A stretch of 64,000 nt of DNA from JACKCR01 sp041390305 (GTDB lineage Bacteria; Eisenbacteria; RBG-16-71-46; CAIMUX01): the NCBI GenBank assembly GCA_041390305.1, contig JAWKQE010000022.1:37220-101219 (forward strand), given 5' to 3'. A model generated the notes under the pieces. It worked only from the letters and a program-made list of their open reading frames with translations. It did not search any database and was not told the DNA's origin. The number at the start of each line of letters is the position of its first letter. The stretch's first letter is position 1. Positions 1 to 9,412 of this stretch are shown here, piece after piece. The translations under genes and the position numbers were made by a program.

Positions 1-1
1 G

Positions 2-1561
2 TCGGGCCACCCCGAGTACCTCTTCACGTTCAACATCCTCGACATGGACGACCCGAACGCGCTCGCGCTCCCGGGCGGGTTCATCTTCATCACGAAGGGG
101 ATGCTCGATCAGGGCCTCTCCGACCAGGCCCTCGCCCACGTGATCGGCCACGAGATCGCCCACGTCACGTCGCGCCACTTCGCCCGCTCCGAGAAGGTGG
201 AGAGCCTCCTCTCCCTCCTCCAGACCGCCGTCACGGTGGCAGCCGTCATCGCGACGCCGGAGTCCAACTCCGGGGGCTACGACTACGACGAGTGGTCCGG
301 GCAGTACCGGATGAGTTCGTCGGGCAAGATGGCGGCGCTCCAGGGAACCACCATCTTCGGCGGCCTCTTCCGCGAACTCCTCGTCCGCGGCTACAGCCGG
401 GGGCTCGAGGTGGAAGCGGACCAGGTCGGACGGAAGTACGCGGGACGCGCGGGCTTCGACATGAGCGGCGGCATCGAGCTCATGACGAAGCTGGAAGAGC
501 GGACGTACGAGAACCGCGAGTACGGCTACTGGACCACCCACCCGCTCTTCGAGGAACGGATCATCAAGGCGCGGGCCGCGGTCGACGGTAGCTCCATGAC
601 ACCTCCTCCGGCGCAGGAGGTGCGCAGCTACCGTACCGAGGTCCAGGCGCGGATGGCGCGGCTGGCCCAGACGATCAAGAACGACGACCTCGCGCTCTTC
701 CTCTTCGAAACGGCGCTACGGGTCGGGCCTTCCGGTCCCCAGACAGTGTCGATCGCGCGGGAGAAGCTCGAGCGGCAGGTCGCGTTCGAGCGGCGCAAGC
801 CGGACGTCTTCCGCGAGTACACCCCGATCGCCGCCGAGTACGACTCTCTGCTCGACGCCGTCCACACGGCTCCGCAGGGCATCCCCGAGACGGAGATCCG
901 TCGGATTACGACCTCGCGCGACGAAATCGTCCTCGACCGGAAGAACGTCCGCGGCGAAGCCCGCTCCCGGGTGCTCGCCCCGAACGCCGGCGTTCGGGTG
1001 CTGGAGACCTACCTGGTCAACTTCCCCGAGGATTCGCTCGCGACCGACCTCCGCTTCCGCCTCGCCGAGCAGTATCGACTGACGAAGCGCGCCGACCGCG
1101 CCGCGCTGGAGCTGGACCGACTGCTCGAAGAGTCCCTGGAGAGCGAACCGGAGGACGACGCACGCATCTCACGTTCCCTCGACGCGATCCGGCGCACGAT
1201 TCCCGACACCAAGGAGCTCGTCACGAGTCAGAAGCTCATCCTGACGAGCCCGTCCGACTCCGTCCGCGCCTGGGCGACGAGTCATCTCGAACTCCTCGCT
1301 GCCGACCTCGACTCCCTCGAGATCGGGAGCCGGTTCCTCGCCAGCTACCCACACAGCGAACAGGCCGACGTCGTCCAGCAGAAGGTCGAGGAACTGGCCA
1401 ATACCCGCTACAGACAGGCCCGCCTCCACGAGTCCCTCGGCAACTACCAGGAGGCGCTCGACGAGTACCACGCGGTCGCACTCCTCGCCCCGTCCACGGA
1501 GGCGTCGAAGCAGGCCCGCGCGGGGATCGAGCGGATCAGCGCCCGGGAGACGTCACGCTAG
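2..1561 (+). CDS. M48 metalloprotease with TPR-like tail (BepA-type), 5' partial
   Basis: The reading frame is open from base 2, so the gene begins before the window; the first internal Met is at 44. Counting from that Met, the zinc motif HEIAH is at residues 36-40 and the third ligand lies in EADQ at about 124-127. A 'WTTHPLFEERI' block follows, as in M48C periplasmic peptidases. Residues after about 195 are helical and TPR-like (repeated 'YLVNFPEDSLATDLRFRLAEQY'-type helices), the layout of BepA/YfgC, which acts in outer-membrane protein quality control in the periplasm. Both zinc motifs are intact, so it is probably active. The signal peptide, if any, is outside the window. The family call is firm; the substrate is unknown. 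Confidence 0.9.
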   Translation, partial: SGHPEYLFTFNILDMDDPNALALPGGFIFITKGMLDQGLSDQALAHVIGHEIAHVTSRHFARSEKVESLLSLLQTAVTVAAVIATPESNSGGYDYDEWSGQYRMSSSGKMAALQGTTIFGGLFRELLVRGYSRGLEVEADQVGRKYAGRAGFDMSGGIELMTKLEERTYENREYGYWTTHPLFEERIIKARAAVDGSSMTPPPAQEVRSYRTEVQARMARLAQTIKNDDLALFLFETALRVGPSGPQTVSIAREKLERQVAFERRKPDVFREYTPIAAEYDSLLDAVHTAPQGIPETEIRRITTSRDEIVLDRKNVRGEARSRVLAPNAGVRVLETYLVNFPEDSLATDLRFRLAEQYRLTKRADRAALELDRLLEESLESEPEDDARISRSLDAIRRTIPDTKELVTSQKLILTSPSDSVRAWATSHLELLAADLDSLEIGSRFLASYPHSEQADVVQQKVEELANTRYRQARLHESLGNYQEALDEYHAVALLAPSTEASKQARAGIERISARETSR

Positions 1562-1898
1562 AACGGCGCACGCCAGGCCGAAGCCCAAGATTCCACGGAG
1601 GGCGTCGCGGAAGGACGCCACGGGCGGGAGCAGCGGACGGGAGCAGCGAACGCGGTTCGGACGCCGTCATCGACGCCGCTATCGTGGTGACTACGTAGAC
1701 GGTACGCACTTCCCGCAATCACGAAGTCTTCGCGTCCGAGTCGATACATCACGTGTTAGTCTGCCGCCTTCGTGCCCGGAAACCGAGCAGGGAAGCCGAG
1801 CGCGAAGGCAGAGTTCACCAAGAGAATCATGACGAGTTGTGAACGCGGCCGGGGAGCTCACGGAAGAACCCAGGCGGGCGTTCTACTGGGAAGACACA
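1562..1898. other. Intergenic stretch with short tandem repeat
   Basis: No convincing gene is seen. A 13-bp unit is repeated back to back at 1625-1637 and 1638-1650 (one difference). The stretch otherwise separates the M48 gene from the small membrane ORF at 1899. I see no strong sigma-70 promoter in it. Confidence 0.4.
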
Positions 1899-2015
1899 AT
1901 GACCACGGGAATCACCTCCGCTAAGAACCTCTTCGTCTCCGTCATCATGGCGGTCATCGCACTCATGCCGATCCTCTTCGTCATGGCCTTGGTCTGGCAG
2001 CTCATGGCGAGCTGA
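1899..2015 (+). CDS. Putative 38-residue single-pass membrane peptide
   Basis: ATG at 1899, TGA at 2013-2015. The product begins MTTGITSAKNLF and then runs about 25 hydrophobic residues (VSVIMAVIALMPILFVMALV) before a short WQLMAS tail, so a single transmembrane helix fills nearly the whole peptide. A purine-rich 'gggaag' lies about 7 bases upstream as a weak ribosome-binding site. It sits alone between the M48 gene and the convergent end of the large ligase fusion. I do not recognise a family. The length is short enough to arise by chance, but such a clean hydrophobic span with an ATG makes a real gene plausible. Confidence 0.5.
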   Translation: MTTGITSAKNLFVSVIMAVIALMPILFVMALVWQLMAS

Positions 2016-2035
2016 TCCCCTCTTCCACCCGAAGA

Positions 2036-5000
2036 TCAGAGAGTGACCGGATTCGGCTCCTGTGGGGTCTCCTCGGAAGCGAGGAACCTCACGAGTCCGC
2101 TCCACTGTGGATCGAGCACGAAGTTCCGCTTCTCACAGAACGCGCGCATGAAGAACCCGGTCTGCACGAACTCGACACCGCGGCTCGCGAGCCGTGAGCA
2201 GAAGTCGTCGAGGAGTGCGGTCGCGATCCCACGTCCGTCGAGAGACGGAACGACCACGACGCCGTCCATGTGCGCCACGTTCTCGCTCGTGATCTGATAG
2301 CAGACGCCCGCCACGAGCCTCCCGCTCTCGTCGAGACAGAGGAGGTGACGGTCGAACTCGCCCACCTTCTTGGGGAAGCGACGTCGGAAGAAGAGCCGGT
2401 AGAGGAGACCGATCTCCCCCGGCTCCACCGGATCCCGCACTTCGTAGGAAGCACCGACCCGATCCTGGAACCGAGTGAGCATGGTGACGCGCCGGTGCGC
2501 GGCATCCCCGAACGCGATGACCTCGGGCCGACTCGCGGAGAGTGCACGCGGGAAGGCGAGACTGCGGAACGCCTCCCGTTCCCGATCGGTCTCGAGTTCG
2601 GTCTGGAGGTCCGATAGTTCGACCCGGCGCAGGGCCGAGACCCGAGGGTCGCGCTGGAGGCTCGCGATGAGTCGGTCGAATGCGTCGTGCACGGACGCGG
2701 ACGACGACTGGAAGAGCGTCCCGAGGAAGAGCTGGTACCGCGCGCTCTCTCCATAACGGTCCAGCCGGTAGAGAGACGCGAGCTTCTCCACGTGATCGAT
2801 CTGCGCGGCGTCGGTCGAGGACGGGTTCGCCCGCGTCCACGCCTCGAACCGCTCGATCGCCGCCTCGACCGCGATCGGCTCCCAGGGTACGGCCTCGAGG
2901 TGCTCGATGTAGCGCGGGAGTGACGACGCGAGTTCTTTCGCGTCGGCGTCCTCCGGAAGAGCGTCGACCGAGCGATAGAGACTGCGCAGGAACTCCAGCG
3001 CATCGTCACGCCCGAGCGCTTCGCGGCAGGCATCGTAGATCCACTCGACCCGGATCCCGCCCGAAACGGCGGGCACCTGCGCGCGCAGCTTGTGGATGAA
3101 GTGGACGAGCATCGGCGTCACGAGGGAGAGCGGGCCACCGTAGTGGTCCCATCCCGCGAGCGACAGGATGACCGGGTCCTCGCGGAAGTCCTGCTCGGGA
3201 ACGACGACGTTGATCGGCGCGACGAACCCGGGAACGATCCGGCGGCCGCTGTGATCCCAGGCCCGGAAGAATGCGGTGAGACCGGCCACGTAGAGACGCC
3301 GCCAGTCGAAGGATCCGGTCATGAGGACGTCTTCCACCCGACTCGCCGAAGCGAGCGCGCGGATCCGCTCCTCCGCGTTCAGGTCCCGCACGTACTCGAG
3401 CGCGATCGCACCGAACTCGGGACGCGAGCAACCGAAACGCGGAAGCGTCCGAGAGCCGAGCGCGTACCCGCCGATCGCGAGCATCCAGTAGTTCGTCCGG
3501 AGCACGGCCTCCGCGTCGACGTCGTCCCGCAGGATGACGAGGACGTCGTAGTGGAGCCCGGCTTTCGTGTTCACGCTCAGCCGGAGGAGCTGGAACGTCT
3601 CGCGGATCTGGATGCGCGAGACCCAGAGGCCGCGGCGCGCAATCTGATCGAGGGCAAAGGTCTCGTCCTCGAAGATGAGGATGATCGCCTGCTCGAGGAA
3701 AGAGGTCCGCGCCACCAGGTGGTAGACCCGCTCCTTGAGGCCCGGGCCGATGTCGGAATCGAAGACGACCCGCAGGTCCCAGTCTTCACGCTCGAGCGAC
3801 ACGTGCCGCTCCTCCAGGCGCCCTTCGAACCACTCCACCAGATCGAAGAGGAGCTCTCCCGCGAAGCGCGAGAGCCGCGGATCCTCGTCGAGAAGCGCCC
3901 AGCTCGCGAGCTCCACACGCACCGGTGCGTAGTAGTAGGGATCCTGCCGCACGAACTCCGCGAGCATACGGAAGACGTGTTCGAGCTGGTGCCTCACCAC
4001 ATCGTCGGCCGGCCAGGCGAGCCGACCCCGGTAGTGCGCGAGACGACGGCGGAGCGCTTCCAAACGCCGCGGCCCGAGCGAGGCTTTCGCGATCTCGCGG
4101 AGGCTCGACTCGTTGAGGAAAGGCAGACCGGACTCGAGGAACGCCGCGAATCCCGAGTCGTCCCGTTCCCTGGACTCTCCGAGGAGGAGCGTCTCGTACG
4201 CCACGCACCTCACCGCCTCGTCCGGATGACGGGAGAGCGCGACCAACCGCGCCCGGATCACGCGAGGCAGAGGCTGTTCGAGCCGTCCGGCCTGATCGGC
4301 CAGCTCCCGCAAGGCGGTCAGCGCGTCGGTTCCCCTGCCGAAGAGTGCGCGAGAGAGAACCGCGTGCAGATCCCGCAGCTCTCGCCGGGTTTCGGGCGTT
4401 CCGGTCTTCGCATACCCGACGTCGGACGCGACGAGCAGTGCGGTCGCGTCGACCCGGGAATGAGGCACGTCCCAACCTTCCTTGCAGGGCAGGAACGCGA
4501 CGAGCGCCGGGTTCCCCATCCAGAGAACCGGCTGGCGCGCGAAGAGTCCGAGATCGACCGTATCCCCACGGATCGAGTAGTCGAGGTTGCCGACGCGCAC
4601 CCGCGAGCCGACCCGCGCGAGCGGGAGCCTCAAGTTCCTGCGGCGATCGACGAGCGCGTCGTTCTCGGCGACGAGATCCTGCTCGAGCACTTCGAGGTCA
4701 CGAAGCACCCAGGCAGGAACACGCACGCGGGTTCCGCGCACTTCGAGCACGAGACGAGACGTGCGGTAGAGCTCCGCGATCGTCCCTTCGAAGTTCGCTT
4801 CGATCACCTTGCGCCGGTAGGTCTGCTTCGGCGTCAGCTCACCAAGGTCCGCGTCGAAGTCACGACCGAGGACCGCGAAGTCGATCGCGCGCTCGTACGG
4901 AGCCAGGTTGTGGTTGGCGGCCACGACGATCCGCTGGAAGTACTCGCGCTCTTCCTCCGGAGTGGAGAGGGCGGCGAGAACGGGATCCTCGCGATCGGGA

Positions 5001-6664
5001 ACGAGGAGGAGCACGTTCCACGACCGTCCGTCCCCCACGAGGAAGGCGCGCTTGACGCCCGCCACCGTCTCGAGCGGCGCTTCGACGCGACGCGGCGCGA
5101 TCGTCTGGCCGCGGTCGTTCTTGTAGATGTCCTTGAGACGGTCGACGATCGTGAGGTGCCGGCGCTCGAGCTCGCGGAAGAGGTCTCCGGTACGGAGCCA
5201 TTCCTTTCCTTCGAGCTCGACGCCGGGATCCGTCACGAGTCCGTCGGCATCATGGGTCAGGTAACGGGCGACGTAGGGACCCGAGATCCACATCTCGCCT
5301 TCTTCGCTCAGGTGGACGTCGATCCCGGGGAGTGGCCGGCCGACCGTTTCCTCGACGTAGTCACCGGGGGGGCTCATCGTGATGCCGCCGGTCGCTTCGG
5401 TCATCCCGAAGCCGCTCCCGAGTTCGACGCCTCGCCCCTGGAAGAAGCGGAACGTCTTCGGATGGAGATATCCGGCCGCGGAGAGCCCCCAGCGAAGGCG
5501 CGGACCGACGACTCTCCGGAACGCGGCCTCGCGATCTTCCTCCGTGCCCGCCGCGTCCATCTCCTCGAGGATCCGATCGCGGATCTGCGCCCAACGGAGA
5601 GGGATGCTGATGAGTCCGGTCGGCGCGACTTCCGGAAGGGCGGCCAGGAGCGCATCGGCGGAAGGATTTCCGACGAAGACGTACGTCCCCCGCCAGTAGA
5701 TCGAACCGAGCATCTCGAGGAAGCGGCCGAAGGTGTGATAGAGCGGGAGGTAACAGAGGAGAACCTCGTCGTCCCCCACCTCGGGAAGCGCCGCGGATCG
5801 CATGAACCGCTTCGTGACGAGGTTCCGCCGTGAGAACACCACGCCCTTGGGATGACCGGTGCTGCCGGACGTGAACATCACCGTGCACGGCTCGTCGATC
5901 TCGAGACGTCGCCGCTCCGAGAGGACATGTCCCGATTCTGCCGGGCTTTGCGCCGACACGATCTCCTCGAACAGCTTGACCCGCCCGTGTTCCACCGTCG
6001 GCCCGGTCTCGAGCGCGAACACCTCGAACGGGCGCGGCACGTGACTACGGATCTCCATGGCGCGGCGTACGCGCTCGTCCGTATCCGCGAGCACGACGTC
6101 GATGTCCATCCGCTCGAGGATCCAACTCAGCTGGTCGGCATCGAAGTGCACGCTGAGTGGGGCGACCACGATGTCGTGGAGCAGGCAGGCGAGATCGGCC
6201 GAGGCGCCTTCCACTCCGTTGTCCGCGATGATCGCGACCCGCGGCGTTCGGCCCGGCGTGATCTGGAGAAGCGCCGACGCCATCCGCCGAATGCGGCGCT
6301 GAACGCGATCGTAGCTCCACGTCCGCGGCTCGCCACCGCCACGCTCGACGAACAGATTCTTGGCCGGGTGCTCCTCCACGCGTGTGCGGAGCATGTCTTC
6401 GAGGGTGTAGTCGATCCGCTCGATCACGCCGAGGACGGTCGTTGCCCACTCGGCCCGCTGCTCTTCGCCGAGCGCGGTGAGAAACGTCGGACGAGAGGTC
6501 GCCTCGAGCCACGCGGTCCATTCACTCCGTGACGCAGCCGTCACGTCCGCGCGTCCCGGTTCCCAATCGGCGGTCAGTCCGGTGGCGAGCGAGAGTAGAG
6601 TCTCCGCATCGCTGGAGCCGGTCTTCCAGGCTTCGATACCCTGCCCTAGATTCATGTGCCCCAT
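2036..6664 (-). CDS. Giant fusion: AMP-forming acyl-CoA ligase, large unknown region, C-terminal GNAT acetyltransferase
   Basis: The product is 1542 residues from ATG 6664, chosen because 'gggagg' lies just upstream; ATG 6655 is an alternative and the frame stays open upstream to 6799 without a better site. Residues about 80-620 are an ANL-superfamily acyl-CoA/fatty-acid ligase: the P-loop 'TSGSTGHPKG' is near 262-271, 'GFGMTEATGG' near 420 and 'YKNDRGQ' near 520. Residues about 620-1390 match nothing I recognise; they are mostly helical, with HEAT-like stretches early and a conserved-looking block around 'SFDWRRLYVAGLTAFFRAWD'. Residues about 1390-1542 look like a GNAT domain ('VVVVPSLDGRGIATALLDDF' resembles the acetyl-CoA loop). 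It is single-copy, between divergent and convergent neighbours, so there is no operon clue. An enzyme that activates an acyl group and also carries an acetyltransferase could be self-regulating; that is inference. Confidence 0.8.
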   Translation of the reverse strand: MGHMNLGQGIEAWKTGSSDAETLLSLATGLTADWEPGRADVTAASRSEWTAWLEATSRPTFLTALGEEQRAEWATTVLGVIERIDYTLEDMLRTRVEEHPAKNLFVERGGGEPRTWSYDRVQRRIRRMASALLQITPGRTPRVAIIADNGVEGASADLACLLHDIVVAPLSVHFDADQLSWILERMDIDVVLADTDERVRRAMEIRSHVPRPFEVFALETGPTVEHGRVKLFEEIVSAQSPAESGHVLSERRRLEIDEPCTVMFTSGSTGHPKGVVFSRRNLVTKRFMRSAALPEVGDDEVLLCYLPLYHTFGRFLEMLGSIYWRGTYVFVGNPSADALLAALPEVAPTGLISIPLRWAQIRDRILEEMDAAGTEEDREAAFRRVVGPRLRWGLSAAGYLHPKTFRFFQGRGVELGSGFGMTEATGGITMSPPGDYVEETVGRPLPGIDVHLSEEGEMWISGPYVARYLTHDADGLVTDPGVELEGKEWLRTGDLFRELERRHLTIVDRLKDIYKNDRGQTIAPRRVEAPLETVAGVKRAFLVGDGRSWNVLLLVPDREDPVLAALSTPEEEREYFQRIVVAANHNLAPYERAIDFAVLGRDFDADLGELTPKQTYRRKVIEANFEGTIAELYRTSRLVLEVRGTRVRVPAWVLRDLEVLEQDLVAENDALVDRRRNLRLPLARVGSRVRVGNLDYSIRGDTVDLGLFARQPVLWMGNPALVAFLPCKEGWDVPHSRVDATALLVASDVGYAKTGTPETRRELRDLHAVLSRALFGRGTDALTALRELADQAGRLEQPLPRVIRARLVALSRHPDEAVRCVAYETLLLGESRERDDSGFAAFLESGLPFLNESSLREIAKASLGPRRLEALRRRLAHYRGRLAWPADDVVRHQLEHVFRMLAEFVRQDPYYYAPVRVELASWALLDEDPRLSRFAGELLFDLVEWFEGRLEERHVSLEREDWDLRVVFDSDIGPGLKERVYHLVARTSFLEQAIILIFEDETFALDQIARRGLWVSRIQIRETFQLLRLSVNTKAGLHYDVLVILRDDVDAEAVLRTNYWMLAIGGYALGSRTLPRFGCSRPEFGAIALEYVRDLNAEERIRALASASRVEDVLMTGSFDWRRLYVAGLTAFFRAWDHSGRRIVPGFVAPINVVVPEQDFREDPVILSLAGWDHYGGPLSLVTPMLVHFIHKLRAQVPAVSGGIRVEWIYDACREALGRDDALEFLRSLYRSVDALPEDADAKELASSLPRYIEHLEAVPWEPIAVEAAIERFEAWTRANPSSTDAAQIDHVEKLASLYRLDRYGESARYQLFLGTLFQSSSASVHDAFDRLIASLQRDPRVSALRRVELSDLQTELETDREREAFRSLAFPRALSASRPEVIAFGDAAHRRVTMLTRFQDRVGASYEVRDPVEPGEIGLLYRLFFRRRFPKKVGEFDRHLLCLDESGRLVAGVCYQITSENVAHMDGVVVVPSLDGRGIATALLDDFCSRLASRGVEFVQTGFFMRAFCEKRNFVLDPQWSGLVRFLASEETPQEPNPVTL

Positions 6665-7061
6665 ACTCCTCCCGCGCCGGCGATCCCACAACTCCGAAGA
6701 AGCCCGCACACGGACCCGGGACGGTTCTCCCGTCCAACCCCCGCACGATCTGTGATTTGGAGCGACACGCAGACGTTTGGCGGAACGCCGGGTCGGCATC
6801 CCCGACGCGGGTCGCCAAACGCCGACCGACTTCGCCTCCCTGCTCGATTCCTCACGGAAGCCTCGCGGAACGATCGATCAGTCGGTGTTTCGAATGGTGC
6901 ATTTGCGCCATAATCCTGTCGCTCACTTCCCGGATGGCGTCGTCTCAGGTCCGCCGCAATCCACGGGTCGACGTCTCGAACGGAAGAGAGCGACTCCCTC
7001 GCTTACATCTTGGCTGTGCATGAATCTTTGGCACCTACCGCTTGCGGCAACCGGAGGATTC
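6665..7061. other. Divergent intergenic region
   Basis: 397 bases between the start of the ligase fusion (minus) and the secreted protein at 7062 (plus). It must contain both promoters. A possible -10 'cataat' is at about 6909 but lacks a good -35. I see no gene or conserved RNA. Confidence 0.3.
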
Positions 7062-7724
7062 ATGAAGAAAACCGTACTCATCCTGTCGGCGCTTCTCTTC
7101 ACGGCAGGCTCCACGGTGACTGCCTTGGCCGAGGAGCGCACGACGATTCCCGATGGGGTGAACCCTGCTGTTCCGTCCGGAGAGGGGAACGTTCCGTGTG
7201 ACACGCTGCTTCGCTATGACGACGGCAGCGATGACACACCCGGATCCGGTCCGACTCTGGGCTACTACAGCGGCAATCTGCACCAGTTCTTGGGCGTCGT
7301 GTTCACACCACCGAGTGGCGGTGACTACGAAGTCCAGAGCGCCAGTTGGTTCTCCGACTTCTGGGTTCTGCCCGGCACCGTCGACGTCACGGTCAGCGAG
7401 ATGGGGAATCCCTCCAACTCCACGACCGCTTCGATCGCAGTGAACGACGGCGGAACCTGGGAGGTGGCGTTCGAGACACCGATCTGCGTTCCCGCCGGTA
7501 GCGACTATGTCGTCATGGTCTGTCCGCGGGTCGGCTGCTTCGGCGTCGTCGGTGAAGACCTGGCGGCTCCTGATGGTCGTTCCTACTGGTCCGCCGCCGA
7601 ATGCGCTCCTGTGAACGCGTCGGGCGGGAACGACTACATGATCTGGTCCTGTGTGACTCCCTGCGGCCCGACTCCGATCGAGAACGAGAGCTGGGGCGGA
7701 GTGAAGTCGATCTATCTCCGCTGA
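7062..7724 (+). CDS. Secreted protein of unknown function
   Basis: 220 residues. The start at ATG 7062 is fixed by 'ggagg' at 7053-7057 and by the classical signal peptide that follows (MKKTVLILSALLFTAGS..ALA, cleavage near residue 23). The mature part is acidic, rich in Gly/Ser/Thr, has several cysteines and looks all-beta ('DDTPGSGPTLGYYSG', 'WFSDFWVLPGTVDVTVSEMG'). This resembles the appendage or pre-sorting beta-sandwich modules seen in secreted proteins of FCB-type bacteria, but there is no C-terminal sorting domain. It is monocistronic, followed at once by hairpins. Function unknown. Confidence 0.75.
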   Translation: MKKTVLILSALLFTAGSTVTALAEERTTIPDGVNPAVPSGEGNVPCDTLLRYDDGSDDTPGSGPTLGYYSGNLHQFLGVVFTPPSGGDYEVQSASWFSDFWVLPGTVDVTVSEMGNPSNSTTASIAVNDGGTWEVAFETPICVPAGSDYVVMVCPRVGCFGVVGEDLAAPDGRSYWSAAECAPVNASGGNDYMIWSCVTPCGPTPIENESWGGVKSIYLR

Positions 7725-7784
7725 TCCCTTGGGGATCAGTGAATCCTGCCGGATCGGCCGGGCCCCGTCGGGCTCGGCCGTTCT
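7721..7784 (+). terminator. Two stacked hairpins after the secreted-protein gene
   Basis: A perfect 8-bp stem with a 3-base loop overlaps the stop codon (7721-7728 with 7732-7739). A second, GC-rich 11-bp stem (7755-7765 with 7770-7780, loop cgtc, one G-T pair) is followed by 'ttctcg'. The second is the better intrinsic terminator candidate. Confidence 0.6.
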
Positions 7785-7904
7785 CGTGCCTTCCCGACGC
7801 TAAAGATCGCCCCCCATTTCTGCCGATCCCAACCAGGAAGAGGCCCGCCGGGCACTCGACGACCATTTGGCCAAGTCGTTGCAAACACGACTCGGGAGTC
7901 AGGA

Positions 7905-9317
7905 ATGTCCCATCCCCGTCCCACACCCCGCGACTCGGAGCGCGAGTTCCGCGTCGAGGAGCTGTTCTTCTCCACCACCGATCTCAAGGGACACATCGAG
8001 GCCGGCAACGCGACGTTCGCGCGGATCGCCGGCTACACCCTTTCCGAGTTGATCGGGGAGCCGCACAACATCATCCGCCACCCGGACATGCCTCGCGCCG
8101 TGTTCGAGCTCCTCTGGCGGAAGATCCAGGCCGGCGAGCCGGTCGCGGCCTACGTGAAGAACATGGCGAAGGACGGTGGCTACTACTGGGTCATGGCCCT
8201 CGTGCTCCCGGTCGACGACGGCTACCTCTCGGTTCGCCTCAAGCCCACCAGCGCCGTCTTCGAGTCGATCCCCGCGGTCTACGCCCGACTCCTCGCCCAC
8301 GAGCAGGCGGTGGAGAAGCGCACCGGAAAGCGGAAGGAGTCGATCGAGGCCGGTCTGTCGTTCCTGCAGGAGACGCTCGCCGGGCTCGGCTTCGCCGAGT
8401 ACGAAGACTTCATGTGGACGGCCCTCCGCGCGGAGATGACGAGCCGCGAGGCGGCCTTGGTCAAACTGGAGCGCGCCGGAAACGGATTCACGGGCAGGAT
8501 CGAGGATCCGCCGTCGAGCCTCTCCGGCCTCTTCGCGCGCTGCGAGTCCCTCCGGAGCGGACTCAAGGAACTCTTCACCGACATCGAAGGGCTCTCCTCA
8601 CTCGGCGGACGGTTGGGAACCGAGTCCCAGTTCATCCGGGCCTGGGCCCACGACATCCGGATGATGGCGCTCAACGCGCAGATCCAATCGTCTCAGCTCA
8701 GCGGAAGTGGTGAGGCACTCGGCGTCGTCGCGGAGTGGATCGGACGGACGTCGGCAGAGGCGTCGGAGAGCATGGGACGGTTCGACGAGCAGGCGAAGTC
8801 ACTCGGGAGGCCGCTGCGTCACGCCATCTCCAGCATCATCGCCGGGAAGCTCGAGGTCGACGTCGTGCGGGAGTTCCTCCTCGAGGTCGCGGCCGAAGCC
8901 GACGACGAGCGGACTCACCTCAGCCTCGATCGTCCCACGAACGCGACGGAGAAGAGCTGCGCAATCCTGCTGAAGACGTTCCTCCGGAGCACGAAGGCGC
9001 TCCCGGAGACGCTCCGTCTGCTCGAGCGCGAGCTGAAGACGCTCGACGCCGAGACCGAGGAGATCGCCAAGCACGTCCGCACCCTGGAACTCATCCCTCT
9101 GACGGGCAAGGTCGAAGCGGCACGGGAAGAAGCAGCGCGCTCCTTCGTCACGATCTTCGAGACCTTGGGAAGCCGCGTGGAAGAGACCCGCGTGCGTCTC
9201 GAGTCCTTCGCTTCGGACGTGCAGAACTACGTCGACCAGCAGCGGAGTCTGCAGAGCGTGCTGCGTCGCGTCGAGCGTCACTCTCTCGACGTCCAGGAAG
9301 TGAGCAAGGCCGCCTAG
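7905..9317 (+). CDS. Soluble PAS sensor with degenerate chemoreceptor-type signalling hairpin
   Basis: 470 residues, no membrane segment. Residues about 15-125 are an Aer-type PAS domain ('FFSTTDLKGHIEAGNATF', 'EPHNIIRHPDMPR', 'YYWVMALVLPV'), the class that binds FAD or haem for redox or oxygen sensing. Helical coiled coil follows. Residues about 245-285 ('DIRMMALNAQIQSSQLSG', 'ALGVVAEWI') align with the tip of the MCP hairpin ('NLLALNAAIEAARAGE', 'FAVVADEV') but with many changes, so CheA/CheW contact is doubtful. The start ATG 7905 has 'ggagtcagga' before it and a small hairpin at 7874-7892. No chemotaxis genes are adjacent. Cytoplasmic sensing is inferred; the output is uncertain. Confidence 0.75.
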   Translation: MSHPRPTPRDSEREFRVEELFFSTTDLKGHIEAGNATFARIAGYTLSELIGEPHNIIRHPDMPRAVFELLWRKIQAGEPVAAYVKNMAKDGGYYWVMALVLPVDDGYLSVRLKPTSAVFESIPAVYARLLAHEQAVEKRTGKRKESIEAGLSFLQETLAGLGFAEYEDFMWTALRAEMTSREAALVKLERAGNGFTGRIEDPPSSLSGLFARCESLRSGLKELFTDIEGLSSLGGRLGTESQFIRAWAHDIRMMALNAQIQSSQLSGSGEALGVVAEWIGRTSAEASESMGRFDEQAKSLGRPLRHAISSIIAGKLEVDVVREFLLEVAAEADDERTHLSLDRPTNATEKSCAILLKTFLRSTKALPETLRLLERELKTLDAETEEIAKHVRTLELIPLTGKVEAAREEAARSFVTIFETLGSRVEETRVRLESFASDVQNYVDQQRSLQSVLRRVERHSLDVQEVSKAA

Positions 9318-9412
9318 CGGCGGCCTGCGCATCCCAGCCCACTCCGGCGGACGGAAGCGGCCTTTCCCCCGAGCCACTGCCGGCGCGACTTGCTGGCCGC
9401 TACGGTTCCTCG

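Noticed and set aside
3092..5833. A 913-codon open frame on the plus strand opposite the ligase fusion
   Set aside because: It is the antisense shadow of a GC-rich gene; its translation is charged low-complexity sequence without motifs, while the minus strand encodes a clear acyl-CoA ligase.
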